From CAZADA01 sp964526675 (GTDB lineage Bacteria > Pseudomonadota > Alphaproteobacteria > Caulobacterales > Maricaulaceae), in the NCBI GenBank assembly GCA_964526675.1, contig CAZGLY010000004.1, positions 44,233 to 108,232 on the forward strand: 64,000 bases of DNA. Reading direction: 5' to 3'. A program made the position numbers and the translations under genes. The notes under the pieces are model-generated. The model searched no databases. It was not told where the DNA came from and saw only the letters and a list, made by a program, of their open reading frames with translations. Positions 59,483-64,000 of this stretch are shown piece by piece (the stretch's first letter is position 1; the number at the start of each line of letters is the position of its first letter).

Positions 59483-60232
59483 ATGAAGATCCTCGTCCCG
59501 ATCAAACGCGTCGTGGACTACAACGTGAAAGTGCGTGTGAAGTCGGACGGCTCGGACGTCGACCTTGCGAACGTCAAAATGTCCATGAACCCGTTCTGCG
59601 AAATCGCGGTCGAAGAAGCCATCCGCCTGCGCGACGCCGGAGGCGTGGATGAAATCGTGGTCGTCTCCATTGGGCCGCAAAAAGCGCAGGATCAAATCCG
59701 CCAAGCGATGGCGATGGGCGCCGATCGCGGGATCCTGATCCAAACGGACGCGCCGGTGGAGCCGCTGGCGGTCGCGAAGCTGCTCGCCAAAGTGGTCGAA
59801 GCCGAAAGCCCGGAACTCGTCATCCTGGGCAAGCAAGCCATCGACGACGACAGCAACCAAACCGGTCAAATGCTGGCTGCTCTGCTCGATTGGCCCCAGG
59901 CGACGTTCGCCTCGGAGGTGAAGCGCGACAACGGCTCATGGCATGTGACCCGCGAAGTGGACGGCGGTCTGCAAACGCTCGCCCTCAACACCCCCGCCAT
60001 CATCACGACGGACTTGCGCCTCAACACGCCGCGCTACGCCAAACTGCCCGACATTATGAAGGCCAAGAAGAAGCCTCTGGACGCGAAAACGCCGGAGGAC
60101 TTTGGCGTCGACATCACGCCGCGCTTGACGGTGCTCAAAGTCGCCGAGCCGCCGCAACGCGAAGGCGGCATCAAAGTCGGAAGCATCGCTGAGCTTGTCG
60201 ACAAACTGAAAACCGAAGCGGGAGCGCTCTAA
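59483..60232 (+). CDS. etfB: Electron transfer flavoprotein beta subunit
   Basis: 249 residues. ETF-beta carries AMP and, with EtfA, accepts electrons from acyl-CoA dehydrogenases. Signatures are MKILVPIKRVVDYNVKVRV, FCEIAVEEAIRL, VILGKQAIDDDSNQTGQMLAALLDWPQ (AMP site and recognition loop) and the C-terminal KVGSIAELVDKL. ATG 59483 is preceded by GGAAAGGAA. Its stop overlaps etfA by one base. Confidence 0.97.
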   Translation: MKILVPIKRVVDYNVKVRVKSDGSDVDLANVKMSMNPFCEIAVEEAIRLRDAGGVDEIVVVSIGPQKAQDQIRQAMAMGADRGILIQTDAPVEPLAVAKLLAKVVEAESPELVILGKQAIDDDSNQTGQMLAALLDWPQATFASEVKRDNGSWHVTREVDGGLQTLALNTPAIITTDLRLNTPRYAKLPDIMKAKKKPLDAKTPEDFGVDITPRLTVLKVAEPPQREGGIKVGSIAELVDKLKTEAGAL

Positions 60233-61203
60233 TGGCTGTTTTGGTCATCGCGGAACACGACAACACCGCCCTCAAGGACGCCACCCACAAGACCGTCACC
60301 GCCGGCCAAGCGCTGGGTCTGGGCGAGGTCGACATTCTCGTCGCGGGTGAGAACGCCGGCGGCGTCGCCACGGCCGCGGCCGCCATCGCCGGCGTGCGCA
60401 CGGTGCTCCACGCCGACGGCGAGGCGCTGAAAAAGCAATTGGCCGAGGCGATGGAGGCCCTGATCACGCCGTTGATGGACCGGTACGACGCGGTGCTCGC
60501 GCCAGCCACCACGACGGGCAAGAACGTCATGCCCCGCGTCGCGGCGAAGCTGGACGTGATGCAGCTGTCGGACGTGGCCGCGATCGAGGGCGCGGACACC
60601 TTCGTGCGCCCGATTTACGCCGGCAACGCCTTCATGACCGTGAAGTCCACCGAGGCCAAGAAAGTGGTCACCGTGCGTCCGACCACCTTCGCGGCCGCCC
60701 CCGAAGGCGGATCCGCGGCCGTGGAGACGATCCCCGCGCCTGCGGGCCCCTTCAAGTCCGCTTTTGTGGGCGAGGAGATCGCGCAATCGGATCGTCCGGA
60801 GCTGGCGGCGGCGAAAATCGTGGTCTCTGGCGGGCGCGCCCTAGCCTCATCGGAGAACTTCACCAAGTACATCGAGCCGCTGGCGGATCAGCTCGGGGCG
60901 GCCATGGGCGCCAGCCGCGCGGCCGTCGACGCGGGGTACATCTCCAACGATCATCAGGTCGGCCAAACCGGCAAAGTCGTCGCGCCGGAGCTTTATCTCG
61001 CCATCGGCATTTCCGGCGCGATCCAGCATTTGGCGGGGATGAAGGACTCAAAAATCATCGTCGCGATCAACAAGGACGAAGAGGCGCCGATCTTCCAGGT
61101 CGCCGACTATGGCTTGGTCGGGGATCTCTTCGCGTTGATCCCGGAGCTGCAGGCTGAACTGGCCAAAATCGGCTATGAGGCCAAGGCGGTGCCGGCCGAA
61201 TAG
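60232..61203 (+). CDS. etfA: Electron transfer flavoprotein alpha subunit
   Basis: 323 residues. Binds FAD in its C-terminal half: GGRALASSENFTKYIEPLAD, YISNDHQVGQTGKVVAPELY and IQHLAGMKDSKIIVAINKD. Receives electrons with EtfB and passes them to ETF-quinone oxidoreductase, which is not in the window. TAATG coupling to etfB. Confidence 0.97.
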   Translation: MAVLVIAEHDNTALKDATHKTVTAGQALGLGEVDILVAGENAGGVATAAAAIAGVRTVLHADGEALKKQLAEAMEALITPLMDRYDAVLAPATTTGKNVMPRVAAKLDVMQLSDVAAIEGADTFVRPIYAGNAFMTVKSTEAKKVVTVRPTTFAAAPEGGSAAVETIPAPAGPFKSAFVGEEIAQSDRPELAAAKIVVSGGRALASSENFTKYIEPLADQLGAAMGASRAAVDAGYISNDHQVGQTGKVVAPELYLAIGISGAIQHLAGMKDSKIIVAINKDEEAPIFQVADYGLVGDLFALIPELQAELAKIGYEAKAVPAE

Positions 61204-61230
61204 ACCCACCGCCGTACAGCGCGTCGGGTT

Positions 61231-61255
61231 GGGCGGCGGCGCGGCGCCGTCGCCC
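61231..61255. terminator. GC hairpin between converging etfA and kinase genes
   Basis: GGGCGGCGGCGC (61231-61242) pairs with 61244-61255 with one G-T mismatch; the real loop must open some pairs. No T-tract follows, so it is a weak, possibly bidirectional stop. Confidence 0.4.
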
Positions 61256-61262
61256 ATCCTGG

Positions 61263-62990
61263 TTACGACTTGCCGTGCGAACGTCCTGAGTCCGCCTCAG
61301 AAGTCGGGCGGCCGCCCGTCGCCGTGGCGCCGCGATCGCCAACGGCCGTGGTGTCCGGCGGCGTCTTCCGCCGCGGCGCCGTCTCGGCGGGCCCGCCCGC
61401 CGGCGCGTGTCCAGCCCCAGCGGCGTCAAATCGGTGCAACGCGCTCTTCAGCTGTTCGGCGCTGACGGGTTTGGTCAACAAGCCGTCCATGCCCGCCTCG
61501 CGAATGTGCGTGGCGACGTCGGCCCGTGAATCCGCCGTCAACGCCAGAATCGGCACATCCCCCACGGGCGGATCCAAAGCGCGGATCGCGCGGGCGGCGT
61601 CGAAACCGTCCATACGCGGCATGTGCAGATCCATCAGGATCACGTCGAAGCTCTGCTTGCGCGCCGCGGAGACCGCCTCCACCCCGTTGACCGCCAACGT
61701 GACCCGGTGGCCAAGGCCGCCGAGGAGCAGGTCCATCAGTTTTCGGTTGGTGTCGTTGTCGTCCACCACCAACACGTCCATCAGGCGACTCTGGTCGTTC
61801 GCCGCGCGATGCGTGTCGTCGCCATGAGCGGCCGGCAAGGGCAGACGCACGCGGAAGCACGCGCCCGCCCGGCCGCGCGCCGGCGCCCCCAACCGCGCGA
61901 GCGTAACGCCGCCGCCCATCAACGTGGCCAAACGCGTCGCCACCGTCAGACCAAGGCCCAAACCGCCATGGGCGCGGGTGATTCCGATGTCGGCCTGGCG
62001 GAAGGGATCGAACACCGCGTCCGCCAGATCGCGCGGCACGCCGGGGCCGGTGTCGGCCACGTCGACCATCATGCCGGCGTCATCCCGCGAGACGGTCACG
62101 CTGACCTCCCCGTCATCCGTGAACTTCACCGCGTTCTCGATCAGGTTCAGCAGGATCTTGCGCACGCGCAAGCTGTCGCCCAGCACCGGTTCGTCCGCGC
62201 CGTCCTTGATCGTGACCGACAGCGCCAGGCCTTTCGCCTCCGCGACGTCACGAACCGCGCCAACCGCCGCGCGCACCGTCTCATCAAAGCGAAACGGCTC
62301 GCACTCGAGGCGGTATTGGCCCTCCTCCAACGCGGAAAAGTCCAAAATGCTCTCAATGACCGCGGTGATCCGATCCCCGCCGCGCACCACCGCCGCCATC
62401 ATCTCCCGCACCCGACCGGCGGGCGCTTCGCGCAACGCCAAACGCGCGAAGTTCACGATCACGTTCAGCGGCGTCCGCAACTCGTGCGAGATCATGGACA
62501 AGAAGCGATCCTTCGCCGCCGCGGCGTGCTCGGCGGCCTGCTTCGCGCGCGCCAGATCATCATGCGCGGCTTGGCGCGCCGTGACGTCGTGCACGACGCC
62601 CGTGAAGCGCACCGGCCGGCCGGTGTCGTCCCGCTCCAGACGTCCAACGGCCTCAACCCACACCCGGCCGGTCGGCCCGAGCGCCGCATAGCGGTAGACG
62701 GCGCGAAACTCCGGCGTCTCGCCGCGCCAATGGGCCTCGCGGGCAAGCCGCACCGCCTCACGGTCCGAGGCCGCGACCACGCCCAAAGGATCGTCAATCA
62801 ACAGGCGCGGATCCGCCGCGTACCGGGGATCCGGCGGGATCGCCACGCCGGACACAAACGCCTCGCCGCTTCGCAGGTCGAAGTCCCAAACGCCAACGCC
62901 CGCGACGCCCACGGCCCGCGCCACCGCAGCCGCGTCGGGCTCCCGCCTATCGCTCGGCGGTGTGTCCGCCCGCTTCTTTTGTGATTGCAC
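61263..62990 (-). CDS. Hybrid histidine kinase (PAS-HisKA-HATPase-REC)
   Basis: 575 residues, no membrane segment. A PAS domain (about 25-150; ends VVHDVTARQAAHDDL) feeds a kinase: phospho-His in MISHELRTPLNVIVNF, N box LLNLIENAVKFTDDG, DTGPGVP and GLGLGLTVATRL. A receiver domain follows (VLVVDDNDTNRKLM, ILMDLHMPRMDG with the phospho-Asp, LTKPVS), then a low-complexity tail. GTG 62990 is preferred; a TTG at 63089 is possible. Output partner unknown. Confidence 0.92.
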   Translation of the reverse strand: MQSQKKRADTPPSDRREPDAAAVARAVGVAGVGVWDFDLRSGEAFVSGVAIPPDPRYAADPRLLIDDPLGVVAASDREAVRLAREAHWRGETPEFRAVYRYAALGPTGRVWVEAVGRLERDDTGRPVRFTGVVHDVTARQAAHDDLARAKQAAEHAAAAKDRFLSMISHELRTPLNVIVNFARLALREAPAGRVREMMAAVVRGGDRITAVIESILDFSALEEGQYRLECEPFRFDETVRAAVGAVRDVAEAKGLALSVTIKDGADEPVLGDSLRVRKILLNLIENAVKFTDDGEVSVTVSRDDAGMMVDVADTGPGVPRDLADAVFDPFRQADIGITRAHGGLGLGLTVATRLATLMGGGVTLARLGAPARGRAGACFRVRLPLPAAHGDDTHRAANDQSRLMDVLVVDDNDTNRKLMDLLLGGLGHRVTLAVNGVEAVSAARKQSFDVILMDLHMPRMDGFDAARAIRALDPPVGDVPILALTADSRADVATHIREAGMDGLLTKPVSAEQLKSALHRFDAAGAGHAPAGGPAETAPRRKTPPDTTAVGDRGATATGGRPTSEADSGRSHGKS

Positions 62991-63346
62991 GCCGCACCCG
63001 CTTGCCAAGCTTACACACACACGCAGTACGCATACCCATGGACGCGGCGGTCCATCCTGTCGGACGCCGCCAGCCGCCCACGACCTCAAACGTCATGAAG
63101 CGTCAGGCGAAAGGTAGACTAGCGCCTTTCTGAAAACGCGCCAGGGCGGTAATTGGCGCCGCGTCCGCGTGGCGGACGGATGGACGCCTTCGCCATCCGA
63201 CCGATCCCACAGGACTGGCGGTTCGAGGCGGGCGCTCACACGGTTCCGCGATCACCGTCGCCGCTCTGTCGATCGCCGCGCATGTGCAGGATTTCGGCTC
63301 GGAATCCGGTTTCGCGCCAGGCCTGAGACCGCTAGTGTCCCGCGCC

Positions 63347-64000
63347 ATGAGCGATCTGACGCGACTGACGCTGCGCCGCCCGCGACGAGTGTGGGCGATT
63401 GCCGGGGCAAGCGGCGGGGTAAGTGTCGCCGCCCTCGCCGCGACGATCCTCTTGGTCGTCTTCGAGACGACGATGGACCCCTCACGCGCCGCCGACCCGC
63501 ATCTGGCGACGGACGCCGCGCGCGCCCTGGCCGGCTTTGTCGGCCTGGGATTGGCGGCCGCCGGCGTGGTCGGCGCGCCATGGCTGATTGCGACACGGGG
63601 GCGTTCTCGGATTCGCCGCTTGCACATCGTGGCCGAAGGAGCCGGCGTTGCGGCTCTGTCAGCGCTGGCGCTCGGTCTGGGCGTGGGCGTCTTCGCCGCG
63701 GGCCAGGCCATTGTTGGCGACGCCCCGGGACCGGCGTGGAGGGCGTTGACGGAGGCCGGTTTGGGCTCGGCGCTCGTTATCGGCGTGTTGGGCGCGTTCG
63801 CGGCGGCGCCCTTCGGGGCGATGGCCGGCGCCGTTATGGCGTTGCTTGCGTTCTCCCGGCCCAGTCCGGCCGTGTTGCGCCGGCGTCAACTGGAGCGGAC
63901 CCGTGAGGCCCTGCGCCAGCGTCGGCGCGCCGCCGCCGCCGCCGGCGCGCCCGACGCGGCGGCGCCGAAGCGCGCCGCGCCGCCGCCTCGAAAGCAACGC
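63347..64000 (+). CDS. Membrane protein, 3' end outside window
   Basis: An open frame of 218 codons with no stop before the right edge. It encodes about four helices (SVAALAATILLVVFE, LAGFVGLGLAAAGVVGAPWLIA, AGVAALSALALGLGVGVFAAG, SALVIGVLGAFAAAPFG) separated by short charged loops and a basic Ala-rich tail. There is no clear ribosome site before ATG 63347. A competing Arg-rich frame at 63169-63906 does not look like protein. Family not recognised. Confidence 0.72.
   Translation, partial: MSDLTRLTLRRPRRVWAIAGASGGVSVAALAATILLVVFETTMDPSRAADPHLATDAARALAGFVGLGLAAAGVVGAPWLIATRGRSRIRRLHIVAEGAGVAALSALALGLGVGVFAAGQAIVGDAPGPAWRALTEAGLGSALVIGVLGAFAAAPFGAMAGAVMALLAFSRPSPAVLRRRQLERTREALRQRRRAAAAAGAPDAAAPKRAAPPPRKQR

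Noticed and set aside
63169..63906. 245-codon plus frame near the right edge
   Set aside because: Arg-rich and without domains; the overlapping frame from 63347 gives proper membrane helices and runs off the edge.

Overview
The window is GC-rich chromosomal DNA from an alphaproteobacterium. The evidence for this is a divergent phaR / phaAB polyhydroxybutyrate locus with a CTGC-N3-GCAG operator, a folE gene behind a THF-II-like leader, a two-helix HIG1-type protein, a DUF1045 protein, bfd-bfr under a Fur box and an etfBA pair. The style of the TonB-dependent receptor and the Gly-rich lipoprotein suggests a Caulobacterales/Parvularculales-like lineage, but that is an inference. I saw no rRNA, tRNA, CRISPR array, insertion sequence or phage genes.

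Layout. 0-7.8 kb: 3' part of a TonB-dependent receptor, a secreted protein, a cupin/GNAT pair, phaB-phaA (minus) and phaR (plus). 7.8-16.5 kb: a PAS/degenerate-GGDEF/EAL protein, a lipid-linked sugar pair (GT2 and ArnT-like), an IclR regulator, and a GT2 plus O-antigen-ligase pair that overlaps the 3' end of thrS. 16.5-25 kb: thrS, yidD, a SufU-like scaffold, a methyltransferase, cysS, folE with a riboswitch-like leader, a SemiSWEET, a DUF1045 protein and a ferredoxin-NADP reductase. 25-34 kb: small proteins, a DUF898 + M48 peptidase pair, and a 1591-residue lipoprotein with cadherin-like and FG-GAP repeats.

34-43.7 kb is the most unusual part. Two divergent, tightly overlapping gene strings carry three different Rieske [2Fe-2S] fusions: Rieske-ThDP enzyme (minus, followed by DUF5996 and DUF1622 proteins), Rieske-glutamate-synthase-type FMN/3Fe-4S domain, and ferric-reductase-type haem membrane domain-Rieske. 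They are accompanied by two very small membrane proteins, an anchored Cys-rich protein and a PLP-dependent dehydratase. The simplest reading is an uncharacterised electron-transfer pathway joining a 2-oxoacid-type ThDP reaction and an FMN amine/amino-acid reaction to a membrane cytochrome.

43.7-64 kb: bfd-bfr, a UbiA-GtrA-HAD operon (polyprenyl-linked sugar donor chemistry), zapE, an acyl-CoA synthetase, pdxH / aroC, an HNH nuclease, a carboxylesterase, gluQ, a Rieske oxygenase, several small or unknown membrane proteins, etfBA, a hybrid histidine kinase, and the 5' part of a membrane protein cut by the right edge.

Starts were chosen by Shine-Dalgarno spacing and by overlap with the upstream stop codon. 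Many open frames antisense to real genes are artefacts of the high GC content and were left out.
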